Part shown: positions 44,085-52,957 of the stretch, in pieces
Layout of the letters: each line of letters opens with the position of its first letter
Numbering within the stretch: the first letter of the stretch is position 1
Source: Leptospiraceae bacterium
GTDB lineage: Bacteria; Spirochaetota; Leptospiria; Leptospirales; Leptospiraceae
NCBI GenBank assembly: GCA_024233865.1
Contig: JACKPA010000012.1
Location: forward strand, 1-64,000
Length of the DNA: 64,000 nucleotides
Direction: 5' to 3'
Made by a program: the position numbers and the translations under genes
The notes under the pieces: model-generated
Databases searched by the model: none
Told to the model about the DNA's origin: nothing
Seen by the model: only the letters and a program-made list of their open reading frames with translations

Positions 44085-45595
44085 AAAAATTACTTACAAA
44101 CAATCTGGTTCAGTTGATTCTGCGTGTTTTATCGAGTTTAGTTGGATTGATATTGCTTTTGATGGGACTTGGTTTTCTTATATTACCAGAAGTTTTTGCG
44201 ATAAACCTATTTATAGAACCTACCCGTGCTGTAGGCATCAACTCATTAAGAGGTGACCTCGGCGCACTATTTCTGGGTATGAGTTTCTTTTGCCTGCTTG
44301 CTATATTGTCTTCTTATCGGAGGTTGTTGCTGATTCCCATCGTTTTTCTTGCCCTGGTAGTAACCGGCAGATTAGTGAGTTATGTTATTGATGATAATCC
44401 TATTGTTCTTGTTAGTTCTCTCATTTCTGAATTGGTTTTTTTATCTATTCTGACTTTATCACTTGTTTCCTTTTCTTTTAATTCGGATTCAAAAAATAAT
44501 CTACCAACGTTGAAAACGCTTTTTAATAAAAAATTCATAATATCAACCATTGTTATAATTCTACTAGTTATTGTTGCACTTACCGGACAACGTCAGTTGG
44601 GAACGTTTTTATGGAATAGATTAGCCGGCAAACAAATGCAGCAAAATAGGATTAGTAACTTACCTGACGGTTTACATGTGGGTCTGGCAGGTACCGGTTC
44701 ACCTATGCCTGATGCTAAAAGAAAAGGGGTGTGTACTTTTGTGCTGGCAGGAAAAAAACTATTTATTGTTGATTCAGGACCGGGAAGCACGTTAAACTTG
44801 GAACTTATGCAAGTGCCTTTGAGTAAGATAGAGGCAGTTCTGATAACGCATTTACACTCGGATCATATCGGTGGGCTGGGAGAATTAATGTTAAAGGCCT
44901 GGGCGACCGGAGCCAGAACAAAACCGTTAAAAATATTTGGTCCGAAAGGAGTTGATATCATGGTAAAGGGATTCAACCAGGCATATTCTGTCGATGCAGA
45001 ATTCCGCTTTGCCCATCATGGAGACGCTGTGACACCAATGGAAGGTCATGGTGGTTTACCTCAAACAATAGAGGGTTTTGATGAAAATCGGGCAGCAGTT
45101 GTTTATCAAAGTGATGATGTAAAGGTAATAGCCTTTTTAGTTGATCACCAACCGGTAAAACCGGCCCTCGGTTTTCGTTTTGATTATAAGGGTCGATCAG
45201 TGGTTATCAGCGGAGATACTCTACCAAATGAATCTTTAAGATACCATAGTAAAAATGTTGATTTACTATTCCATGAAGCCTTACAACCAAAGATGCTCCG
45301 TATTCTAAATCGTGCAGCTATCAATAATGGACGCAAAGTAATTGCCCATGTTACTTCGGATATATTAACCTATCATACATTTCCTGAAGAAGCAGCACGA
45401 ATTGCCCGAGATGCAGATGTACATCACCTGGTATTTCACCATCTTATTCCACCAATACCGGTAGCTATTTTAAATTCTGCTTTTATAGGTGATTCAAAGA
45501 AGTATTATGATGGACCCATTACAGTTGGGGTGGAGGGCATGCTTTTCAGTTTGCTTCCTAACACGAAAAAAATTCTAAAAGAATGGTTTTTATAA
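44081..45595 (+). CDS. Membrane-anchored metallo-beta-lactamase-fold hydrolase
   Basis: Protein of 504 aa. The N-terminal part has about four or five hydrophobic helices (residues about 12-165). The C-terminal part (about 200-490) is a metallo-beta-lactamase-fold hydrolase of the RNase Z/arylsulfatase-like branch: GLAGTGSPMP, ITHLHSDHIGGLGE (HxHxDH zinc motif), FHE, VVISGDTLPNE with a metal Asp, and late His residues in VFHHLIPP. The substrate is unknown; membrane anchoring argues against tRNA processing. It overlaps the DJ-1-like gene by four bases and shares the island with the Cys-rich protein. Confidence 0.86.
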   Translation: MKKLLTNNLVQLILRVLSSLVGLILLLMGLGFLILPEVFAINLFIEPTRAVGINSLRGDLGALFLGMSFFCLLAILSSYRRLLLIPIVFLALVVTGRLVSYVIDDNPIVLVSSLISELVFLSILTLSLVSFSFNSDSKNNLPTLKTLFNKKFIISTIVIILLVIVALTGQRQLGTFLWNRLAGKQMQQNRISNLPDGLHVGLAGTGSPMPDAKRKGVCTFVLAGKKLFIVDSGPGSTLNLELMQVPLSKIEAVLITHLHSDHIGGLGELMLKAWATGARTKPLKIFGPKGVDIMVKGFNQAYSVDAEFRFAHHGDAVTPMEGHGGLPQTIEGFDENRAAVVYQSDDVKVIAFLVDHQPVKPALGFRFDYKGRSVVISGDTLPNESLRYHSKNVDLLFHEALQPKMLRILNRAAINNGRKVIAHVTSDILTYHTFPEEAARIARDADVHHLVFHHLIPPIPVAILNSAFIGDSKKYYDGPITVGVEGMLFSLLPNTKKILKEWFL

Positions 45596-45639
45596 TAATA
45601 ATTGATTTTATGATAAATAGAGAAAAAAGGAAATACAAT

Positions 45640-46002
45640 ATGAACAAATATTTATTCATCTTCAGCATACTCTTTAGTTCAGGTTTATTTGCCCAACAAA
45701 CCGTTCAAATTCTAACGGTTTGCAAAGAAGAAAAGGAAAATTTTTGTTCTAAAAATTCAAATAGCAATATTGAGGTTATCCAATGCCTACTAGAAAATGA
45801 ATCCAAGCTTTCGAAGGATTGTAGGAAAGAGATTCAATCCTCTATGGAAAAAGTAAAAAATAGTGGAAAGGAAGATTGCAAAGAAGATGTAAAAAAACAT
45901 TGTAGGTGGACAGTTCCGGGAGGCGGACGAATCATCAAATGTCTCTTAAAAAACGAAAAGAATTTATCCAAACAATGTCTAAAAACATTGAATGACATTT
46001 AA
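45640..46002 (+). CDS. Exported Cys-rich-repeat protein (GLG1-type repeats)
   Basis: Small secreted protein of 120 aa from the ATG at 45640, chosen because aaaaagg lies nine bases upstream and a clear signal peptide (FIFSILFSSGLFAQQ) follows. Two copies of a four-Cys repeat of the PF00839 type are visible: VCKEEKENFC...VIQCLLENESKLSKDC, then DCKEDVKKHC...IIKCLLKNEKNLSKQC. These should form disulfides in the periplasm. Function is unknown. It follows the metallo-hydrolase gene in the same direction by about 45 bases. Confidence 0.82.
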   Translation: MNKYLFIFSILFSSGLFAQQTVQILTVCKEEKENFCSKNSNSNIEVIQCLLENESKLSKDCRKEIQSSMEKVKNSGKEDCKEDVKKHCRWTVPGGGRIIKCLLKNEKNLSKQCLKTLNDI

Positions 46003-46010
46003 CGAAACAA

Positions 46011-46032
46011 GGGTAAACAAAGTGGTTTACCC
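46011..46032. terminator. Perfect GGGTAAAC hairpin after the island operon
   Basis: GGGTAAAC (46011-46018) and GTTTACCC (46025-46032) form a perfect 8-bp stem with loop aaagtg, nine bases after the Cys-rich gene. It is the same sequence family as 11410-11431. It probably terminates the operon. Confidence 0.55.
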
Positions 46033-46090
46033 CAATACCAGACTAATGAATAAAATATATTATTGAAAAATGGTAATTATTCAGGTCTAA

Positions 46091-46420
46091 TTAAGCCTGA
46101 TTTGGTATAAAAGGCTTACCTCTGAAAACTAGACTGATTCCTTCAAGGACATTCCGTTTGTTTTTCTTCAAAGTAGAAATATAACCTCTACAACAGGCGA
46201 AATAATCCGCCCCCTCCTTGCTTCTAAAACATCCTGAAACTTTTTGATGTGTTTTCATCATTCTGTGATCACGTTCTACTTGATTGTTGTCAAATGGAAC
46301 TGTGAAGTCAATCATAAATTTTAATATGCTATCAGAATGCTCAGTAAACCTATCCAGTAAGTTGCGAGATTTAGTCTGTTTTACACGCCCTCTTTGACCC
46401 TTCACTCGCATGACTCGCAT
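46091..46420 (-). pseudogene. IS66-family transposase, C-terminal fragment
   Basis: A 109-codon frame covering only the last part of an IS66 DDE transposase. Diagnostic pieces are RVKQTKSRNLLDRF, DFTVPFDNNQVERDHRMMK (with the catalytic Glu), KVSGCFRSKEGADYFA and YISTLKK. Intact IS66 transposases are about 500 aa, so some 400 residues are missing, and no TnpB or TnpC partner is present. It marks an old insertion at the edge of the DJ-1/metallo-hydrolase island. The 200 bases upstream on the same strand show no continuation. Confidence 0.88.
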
Positions 46421-46624
46421 GGCACGTTGTTTCTGACATTTGGAAGTCCTTCTACTTTACAGTTTACCCTTCTTCTTAGAACTAATTTATCATTAGTCAA
46501 GACTTTTTTTATATTGGATTTTCATCTTTGAACCGAATTCAGCTTAAAAACGAACTTTTGATGTTTTTTTTAGAAAGTGTCAGTTCCTTAAAAAATTTGC
46601 AATTTTTCTTATCCGAAACTCACG

Positions 46625-47683
46625 TTATTTATATCTCTCAGTTGGTGAAATGATGTCAGGAGCTTCACTCGGTTGCTCTGATAAAGTAATACTGAAATAT
46701 TCCTTTGCAGTCGAAATAACTGTGTCGCTACTTTTTGATTTTCCACTTAGTTCCCATCTATACTTCCCTATATCCAATATACTTAAGTCCGTTATTTTGT
46801 AATAGTTTTGCTTGACTGCTTTTTTCAATATTAGTTTTTCCCTTCCACGTTTTTTTAATTGATAGAGTTTTAATTGGTAGTAGTTTGTCTTTGGTATTTT
46901 TTTCCATCTAAAATCCAAAGACTTTTTAAAAGACATATCTATACTTGCTTTTTGAATCGGGTAAAGCATTTTAGCTTTGATTTTGATTTTATCTTTGGGT
47001 TTTTGAATTAAAGGTCTTGGTTTGGATGGGGATGCGGCTTTTTTCTGAGTCGATGATGGTGTATTTAATTTTGGTGATTGGCTTGCTATTCTTTCATTAT
47101 CTTTACCCAGTAAGTGTATACTGTTATCATTAACAATTGCCATTTGTTGGGCTTCAATTTCTTTTTCAAACTCCGGTGTTTTTATAGTTGCTTTTCCCTG
47201 TGTTAGATTAATGTGTAAATCCTGTTTATCTCCGTTAAACAAACTTATATTTCCATTTTGCATTGTGATTTTTCTGTTGTGAGAGTGTATATTTAAAGAG
47301 TTCTTACTTTTTCTCTCCGTTGAGATTTTTCCTTGTACAAAGTCTATATCTAAAGAGTTTTTGGAAAGTTCTATAAGCACCATTGTATTTTCTTCCATGT
47401 TGATTTTTGTTCCGTCGCTAAGTATGATTTCAGCATTTGCCAGTTCGCCCGTCCGAATAGTATCAAAGTTCATGATTGGCATATCTTGTCTGATTTCTCT
47501 CCAAACGACCCTACCATTTGGTTTCCTGTGTATGGTTCGTTTCATGGAGGCGATGATACCAATAATCTGTGTATTGTGGACTTGGATTTCTTGCTTTATA
47601 TCAGAATACAAAAGGTAAGAAAACAAAAAAATCAGAGAACTCAAAATCAATACAACCAACTTTCGACCGTATAAAAAATTCAT
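46625..47683 (-). CDS. FecR-domain membrane protein
   Basis: Protein of 352 aa from the ATG at 47683 (a GTG at 47713 is possible and would overlap the cyclase gene). One N-terminal transmembrane helix (about 8-27) is followed by a periplasmic FecR domain (about 35-190): RTGELANAEIILSDGTKINMEENTMV-type pattern with beta repeats, then IDFVQGKIS and LTQGKATIK. A Ser/Pro/Lys-rich linker and a C-terminal beta domain, perhaps Fn3-like (about 250-340), follow. In spirochaetes such FecR proteins occur next to adenylate cyclases, and here the gene starts within a few bases of the cyclase stop. The role in signalling or peptidoglycan contact is inference. Confidence 0.8.
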   Translation of the reverse strand: MNFLYGRKLVVLILSSLIFLFSYLLYSDIKQEIQVHNTQIIGIIASMKRTIHRKPNGRVVWREIRQDMPIMNFDTIRTGELANAEIILSDGTKINMEENTMVLIELSKNSLDIDFVQGKISTERKSKNSLNIHSHNRKITMQNGNISLFNGDKQDLHINLTQGKATIKTPEFEKEIEAQQMAIVNDNSIHLLGKDNERIASQSPKLNTPSSTQKKAASPSKPRPLIQKPKDKIKIKAKMLYPIQKASIDMSFKKSLDFRWKKIPKTNYYQLKLYQLKKRGREKLILKKAVKQNYYKITDLSILDIGKYRWELSGKSKSSDTVISTAKEYFSITLSEQPSEAPDIISPTERYK

Positions 47684-47687
47684 AGAT

Positions 47688-49700
47688 TTACTTATGCTTC
47701 CTTGCAAAAACACCGTCCCATTTGGGAGGTGGGGGACTTCTTTTGTAATAAATACACCTATCTACCAATAGTTCTGAGGACTTATCTCTTTTTCCTTTTA
47801 CTTCGATGGCTTTTTCAAACAATTCAATGGCTTTATCCCATTTTTTCTTCTTGTACAGATTGATCGCTTGTTCATAAATATTTGTAGCATCTATAATATT
47901 TTGCGGAACTTGAGAATGATACGAAATCATCTCATAAATTTTGACAGGCTTGTTTTTCCCCTTCACCTGCACCATATCTAGCTCTCTTGTAAAAATTTCT
48001 TTATCAATATGCTTCTTGGTTTCTTCACTAATTAAAATCTTTACACCATAGTCCTTTCCGGCAGTTTCCAATCTTGCTGCAACGTTTACAGTATCGCCCA
48101 TCATCGTATACGAAGCAAGCTCGTCTGTTCCCATAAATCCTACCTTTGCAAAACCGGTATTCAAGCCTATTCGTATATCCATGGACTGAGCTTTTTTTGT
48201 ATATAGGTTGTTGAATGTCCAATAGTCTTTTAATTCTTGCAATTTTTCAATCATTTCCAGAGAGGCTTTGGCTGCTTTCAGATGATGGTTAGGAACTTCT
48301 ACGGGAGCATTAAAAATCCCTACTATGGCATCACCAACATATTTATCCAATACTCCATCATAAATCTTCAAAATAATCGTCATGGCAGAAAGATATTCGT
48401 TTAACAAAGCAGCCAATTCCGAAGGAGATAGTTCTTCACTAATTGCTGTAAAATCAGCAACGTCAGAAAAAAATGCCGTAATTTCTTTGTGAGTTCCTTG
48501 CTTGAGTGCTTGTAAGTCAATCATTGCTTCTTGCACAACTATAGGGTCAACCATACTACCTAAAATATTCTTTACCTTTACCCTTTCTTCCAATCCATGA
48601 CCCATACGAATAAAAGAATCCGTTAAAATCCCTACTTCATCTCTAGTCGTCGGTTGGATTTTTATATCAAAATTTCCCATTTCGATTTGCTTTGTGGCAT
48701 CTACCAACTTTAGAATAGGACTGGAGATCGTTTGTGAAAAATAGAGCACAATCAGCATAGCGGCAAACAATACTATCAACATGATATAGATATTTCTTCG
48801 TTGTATATTATAAACCTCTTCGTAAGCTTCCTTTTTAGGCACGACACACAACACACCTGAATCAGCGAATCCAACCTTATAATAAGAACCAATGTAGTCT
48901 TTTGATTTATAGCTGTAATGAATTTGTCCGTTATTTACGTTACTGTTGACCATTTTTTGAATGAGTGGATGGGTAGATAAATTCGTACCTAACAAAACCT
49001 GATTCAAATCTTGATGGGCTAGTATAATTCCTTCCTGATTCACCATAAATATTTCTGTGATCCCTGATGTAGTAAAGGCATTTAACAATTTTTTTAAACT
49101 GAAAAATGCTATCAAAATATCATTATGGCCTTCTTTATTTCTTTGAGGAACACTTATGGCAAGAATCGGAAAAGAAAAGCCCTGGCTAATATTTAAAAGC
49201 TTTGGAGTTCCATCGAATGATTTTAGAAATTCTTTGGAATATAAGTTTAGCACACTTTGAACTTTTGCCGTTTTAACTTTGTTTTCCGTCAGATACCTAT
49301 GGTTATATATAAACTTTACAGGTTCCTTACCTTTATCGTTTTTTTTGAATTTACCTATATATATAAAGTGATTTTCGTTTTGTATAAATGATTGTAAAAA
49401 ATCGTCCGTTTTTCGGGGATCAAAGTCTTTATTTAAAAGTGTCGCTATAAACTTTAGCTTGTCTTTAATGGAGTCTAAGTCTGATTCCACCTTGAGTCCA
49501 ATCACTTCAGAAAGTTTCATGTTTGCTTCTTCTATTCGAATCTCACTATCCCTTTTAAAAAAAAAGGTTGCCAAAGCAATAATGCAAGAAATAGACATTA
49601 AAAGTATAATAGATATGATTGTAACAAGTTTAAGCTCAATATTCCACTTGGAAGGTGTAAATTCATCTTTTGGGATAGGTCTGTTTTTCACTATTTTCAT
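47688..49700 (-). CDS. Class IIIb adenylate cyclase with Cache and HAMP domains
   Basis: Membrane nucleotide cyclase of 670 aa from the ATG at 49700. Two transmembrane helices (about 25-50 and 315-335) flank a Cache-type sensor. HAMP (about 337-390) and a cyclase domain (about 415-600) follow, then a short TPR-like end. The metal Asp is in AFFSDVADFTA, the purine-selecting Lys in LDKYVGDAIVGIF, and the second selector is Thr in YTMMGDTVNVAARLE. The Lys/Thr pair defines class IIIb cyclases, many of which respond to bicarbonate, in contrast with the Lys/Asp enzyme at 13189. It forms a unit with the FecR-like gene downstream. Confidence 0.91.
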   Translation of the reverse strand: MKIVKNRPIPKDEFTPSKWNIELKLVTIISIILLMSISCIIALATFFFKRDSEIRIEEANMKLSEVIGLKVESDLDSIKDKLKFIATLLNKDFDPRKTDDFLQSFIQNENHFIYIGKFKKNDKGKEPVKFIYNHRYLTENKVKTAKVQSVLNLYSKEFLKSFDGTPKLLNISQGFSFPILAISVPQRNKEGHNDILIAFFSLKKLLNAFTTSGITEIFMVNQEGIILAHQDLNQVLLGTNLSTHPLIQKMVNSNVNNGQIHYSYKSKDYIGSYYKVGFADSGVLCVVPKKEAYEEVYNIQRRNIYIMLIVLFAAMLIVLYFSQTISSPILKLVDATKQIEMGNFDIKIQPTTRDEVGILTDSFIRMGHGLEERVKVKNILGSMVDPIVVQEAMIDLQALKQGTHKEITAFFSDVADFTAISEELSPSELAALLNEYLSAMTIILKIYDGVLDKYVGDAIVGIFNAPVEVPNHHLKAAKASLEMIEKLQELKDYWTFNNLYTKKAQSMDIRIGLNTGFAKVGFMGTDELASYTMMGDTVNVAARLETAGKDYGVKILISEETKKHIDKEIFTRELDMVQVKGKNKPVKIYEMISYHSQVPQNIIDATNIYEQAINLYKKKKWDKAIELFEKAIEVKGKRDKSSELLVDRCIYYKRSPPPPKWDGVFARKHK

Positions 49701-49858
49701 GGGTACCCGATTTTTCTTTCCTAATATAAATATAGATTCAATAAAAATCAATAGATTTTTTTAAGGGAAATTTGGTATTATTGTAAACTATAGGAGAATT
49801 ATAGGATATAAGCCATGGTCAAAAAAACCAATTTTGTCACAATTTTATTAACATTGCA

Positions 49859-52800
49859 TTATTTGGAGAAGGTAATCTTTTTTCTCCTAAGGGTAACAAA
49901 AGAATACACAATAGGAATAAATCCTAGTGTTATCATGGTTGTAAAAATTAGCCCCCAAGCCATTGTAAGAACCATCGGTCGAATTTCCGGCAAATCCCCC
50001 CCGATTCCATAAGACGTTGGTAAAAGACCCGCAAAAGTTGTCAGAGTGGTTAAAATGACCGGTCGAAACCTCTCAACAGAGGCTTTTGCTATGTTTTTCA
50101 AATGAAACCCTTCTTCTTCGCACACTTTGTTTATATGGCTTATCATCACAATAGTATCATTCACAACAACCCCTACTAATCCAAGCATTCCAATCAAGGC
50201 AATAAAGGTTAAAGGCATATTGTGCAGAATCAAGGTCAATAAAACTCCAACTACTGCAAAAGGAATGATCGACATAATAATAAAAGGCTGTAAATAAGAA
50301 TCAAAAAGAATAACCAATAGAAAATATATAGACAACAAAGCAACAAGCATGGCAAAATAAAATCCCTTGAAGCTAATCATCATTTCTTCTTCCTGACCAC
50401 CAAACTTCAGTCTGAATCCGGGAACACTTGCTGCCTTTTTTTCAAATTCGTTTTTTAGCTTTTGGTTTACTTCTACCGGAGTGATCACATCATTGTCCGT
50501 TTCAGCCGTAATCCTGACAGCTCGCTTCCCGGAAGTATGATGAATCACCGAAGGACCAACCGTTTCATCAAACCTGGCAAACACACCTAAAGGAATCAAT
50601 TGTCCTTGGTTGTTGGCTACGGGTAGCTTCATAACTCCTTCAGCTCTATAATTTTTGGGATTTTTTAATCGAACTCGAAAGTCGATCTCCTCCCCTTCCC
50701 TTCTAATCGAAGTAATAATCGTTCCGTCAAAAGCAGATCGGACGGTTTGTGCTACATCGATAGCCGTTAGTCCTACCTGAGCTAATTTTTTATAGTCTAG
50801 CTTAAGACGCAACTCATCTTTTCCAGGCACGTTACTAGATTCAACAGATGAAACACCCTTTACACCTTTCAAAAATTCCATAGTCTTTTTTTCAAATTCG
50901 TTTCGTACCGGATCATTATTGGAAATATAGGTGACATCTACCGGTTTACCCACGTTTAAACCCACGTCCATAAACTCTACACTCAAACGGTGAAACTCAT
51001 ACTTCTCACGCAAAAGTTTTAGCTTCTGCTCTAACCCAGCAATAATTTCCTCCGACTCGATCTTCCTTTTGTCTGCAGGTATCAGATAAACCGTAATAAC
51101 CGCCCAATTGCTGTACTGTCCCGTATTGATACCGGTTATGCTATCATGATGACCTACGTTAGTAGAAAGACTTTTGAAAACCTCTTTGGGGACATTTTCC
51201 ATAACAACTTTTTCAACCAAAGGAACAAGCTCTTCCGTTCTGCCAAGAGATGTCCCTTGTTTAGCTTCTATGGTGACGGTAAAAAAATCAGAATCCCTAT
51301 CCGTATTCAACATAAACTTTAAAAAAGAAGCTGATATTCCCACTACCACAACAAACAAAATCGTATAACCCGACATAACGACAATTCGATGTCCTAATGC
51401 CCATTTTATCCCTTTAGCGTAAACTGTAATTAGCTTATCTATCCAAAGACTACGTTTGGGAGTTTTTTCCGGTGGATGTGTATGCAAAATATGAGCCGGT
51501 AAAAAGAATACCGATTCTAACCATGAAAAGCTAAGAGTGATCAAAACCACAACAGGAATAACAGCTAAAAATTTTCCAAATATACCGGATATAAATAAGA
51601 TAGGCATAAAGGCAAGTATGGTTGTTGCAATAGAGGCAGATATTGGCAATAACATTGTCTTTACACCTTCTATGGAAGCCTCAAAGTGATCCATACCTTG
51701 CTTTTTTAAGCTAAATACCTTTTCTGTAATCACTATCGCATCATCCACAATTATTCCCAAAACGAGGATCATGGTGACAAGAGTAACGTTATTAAGCTTC
51801 ATGCCTAAAGGAATAAAAAGGATCAAAGCTCCCAATAAAGAAAAAGGAATCCCAAAAGCAGACCAAAAGGCACTTTTAAAATCGAGGAAGATATACATTA
51901 CAATAAAAACAAGAACTACTCCAAAGAGTCCGTTATTCACAACCATATCCACCATCATGGTAGTATAGATAGAATAGTCAAAGATCTCATCCACATAAAC
52001 GCCTTTCGGTAATCCTTCCCGAAACTCCTTTAACACTTTGTGCAAGTCTTCACTTAAATTTATAACATCCGCATTGTCTTGGGAAGCAACGGAAATACCT
52101 ATCGAAGGCTTACCATTTCCTCTATACAAAACTCTTGGCTCTTCAAAGCTATCATGAACATCAGCTACGTCAGAAATTGTTAAACGGTTTCCCGTAAATG
52201 TAGATCGTATGATAACGTTTCCAACGTCTATGGACTCATCGTATTCCGTGAGCGTTACGATCTTCTTTTCCGAAACAAAGGATTCAATTGTTCCACCCGT
52301 AGCTCTCACATTTCGAGATCGTATGGCATTCATGATTTCAGCAAAAGAAACACGATTTTCTTGCATTTTTTCCAAATTAATGTCGATATGGATTTCACGT
52401 TTGCGGAAGCCCATCTTTGTAACCTTCCCTATCCCGCGAACTTCACGAAACCTTGATTCCAAGTCTTTTACATACTTCCTAAGCTCAAGTTCGTCCACAT
52501 TTCCGTTTAAGGCAATTTCCAAAATCGGAAAACTGCTTGCTTTCATTTCCTCGATACGTGGTTTTTGAGTTACGGATTCGGGAAGATTGGCTATTCTACC
52601 TACGGCATCTCGAATGTTTGTTTTGATTTCATCAGGGTCACCGGCATCCGAATCGATCTGAGCCGTCACAATGGACATATTTTCCATTGACATACTTGTT
52701 AAGCTCTTGATGTTTTCCACTTCAATAAGTTGATCTTCTACTTTATTGGTTACATTAACCTCAACGTCCTCTGGACTTGCTCCAGGATAGATGGTTGTAA

Positions 52801-52942
52801 TAGTCAAAATGTCAAAGCTGACAGGGGGATTTGTTTGCCTTTTGAGTGTGAAAGCTGATAGAATACCAGCTAAAAATATCAAGGCTACCACCATATTTGT
52901 GACTCGATGGTGTTTTAAAAAATAAGATGTTAATTTTATCAT
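49859..52942 (-). CDS. RND-family efflux transporter permease
   Basis: Inner-membrane proton-driven efflux pump of 1027 aa, AcrB/MexB superfamily. Twelve hydrophobic helices are arranged in the two-repeat pattern with two large periplasmic loops. Recognisable pieces are the N-terminal FLKHHRVTNMVV, the porter-domain TIYPGASPEDVE, the TM4 signature GIIVDDAIVITEKV with the proton-relay Asp pair, and the C-terminal repeat LVGVVVNDTIVMI. The adaptor (membrane-fusion) and TolC-like genes are not adjacent. A strong ribosome binding site (aaaggag) precedes the ATG, 15 bases after the queA stop, so it is likely co-transcribed with queA. Substrate is unknown. Confidence 0.93.
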   Translation of the reverse strand: MIKLTSYFLKHHRVTNMVVALIFLAGILSAFTLKRQTNPPVSFDILTITTIYPGASPEDVEVNVTNKVEDQLIEVENIKSLTSMSMENMSIVTAQIDSDAGDPDEIKTNIRDAVGRIANLPESVTQKPRIEEMKASSFPILEIALNGNVDELELRKYVKDLESRFREVRGIGKVTKMGFRKREIHIDINLEKMQENRVSFAEIMNAIRSRNVRATGGTIESFVSEKKIVTLTEYDESIDVGNVIIRSTFTGNRLTISDVADVHDSFEEPRVLYRGNGKPSIGISVASQDNADVINLSEDLHKVLKEFREGLPKGVYVDEIFDYSIYTTMMVDMVVNNGLFGVVLVFIVMYIFLDFKSAFWSAFGIPFSLLGALILFIPLGMKLNNVTLVTMILVLGIIVDDAIVITEKVFSLKKQGMDHFEASIEGVKTMLLPISASIATTILAFMPILFISGIFGKFLAVIPVVVLITLSFSWLESVFFLPAHILHTHPPEKTPKRSLWIDKLITVYAKGIKWALGHRIVVMSGYTILFVVVVGISASFLKFMLNTDRDSDFFTVTIEAKQGTSLGRTEELVPLVEKVVMENVPKEVFKSLSTNVGHHDSITGINTGQYSNWAVITVYLIPADKRKIESEEIIAGLEQKLKLLREKYEFHRLSVEFMDVGLNVGKPVDVTYISNNDPVRNEFEKKTMEFLKGVKGVSSVESSNVPGKDELRLKLDYKKLAQVGLTAIDVAQTVRSAFDGTIITSIRREGEEIDFRVRLKNPKNYRAEGVMKLPVANNQGQLIPLGVFARFDETVGPSVIHHTSGKRAVRITAETDNDVITPVEVNQKLKNEFEKKAASVPGFRLKFGGQEEEMMISFKGFYFAMLVALLSIYFLLVILFDSYLQPFIIMSIIPFAVVGVLLTLILHNMPLTFIALIGMLGLVGVVVNDTIVMISHINKVCEEEGFHLKNIAKASVERFRPVILTTLTTFAGLLPTSYGIGGDLPEIRPMVLTMAWGLIFTTMITLGFIPIVYSFVTLRRKKITFSK

Positions 52943-52957
52943 AATGCTTCTCCTTTA

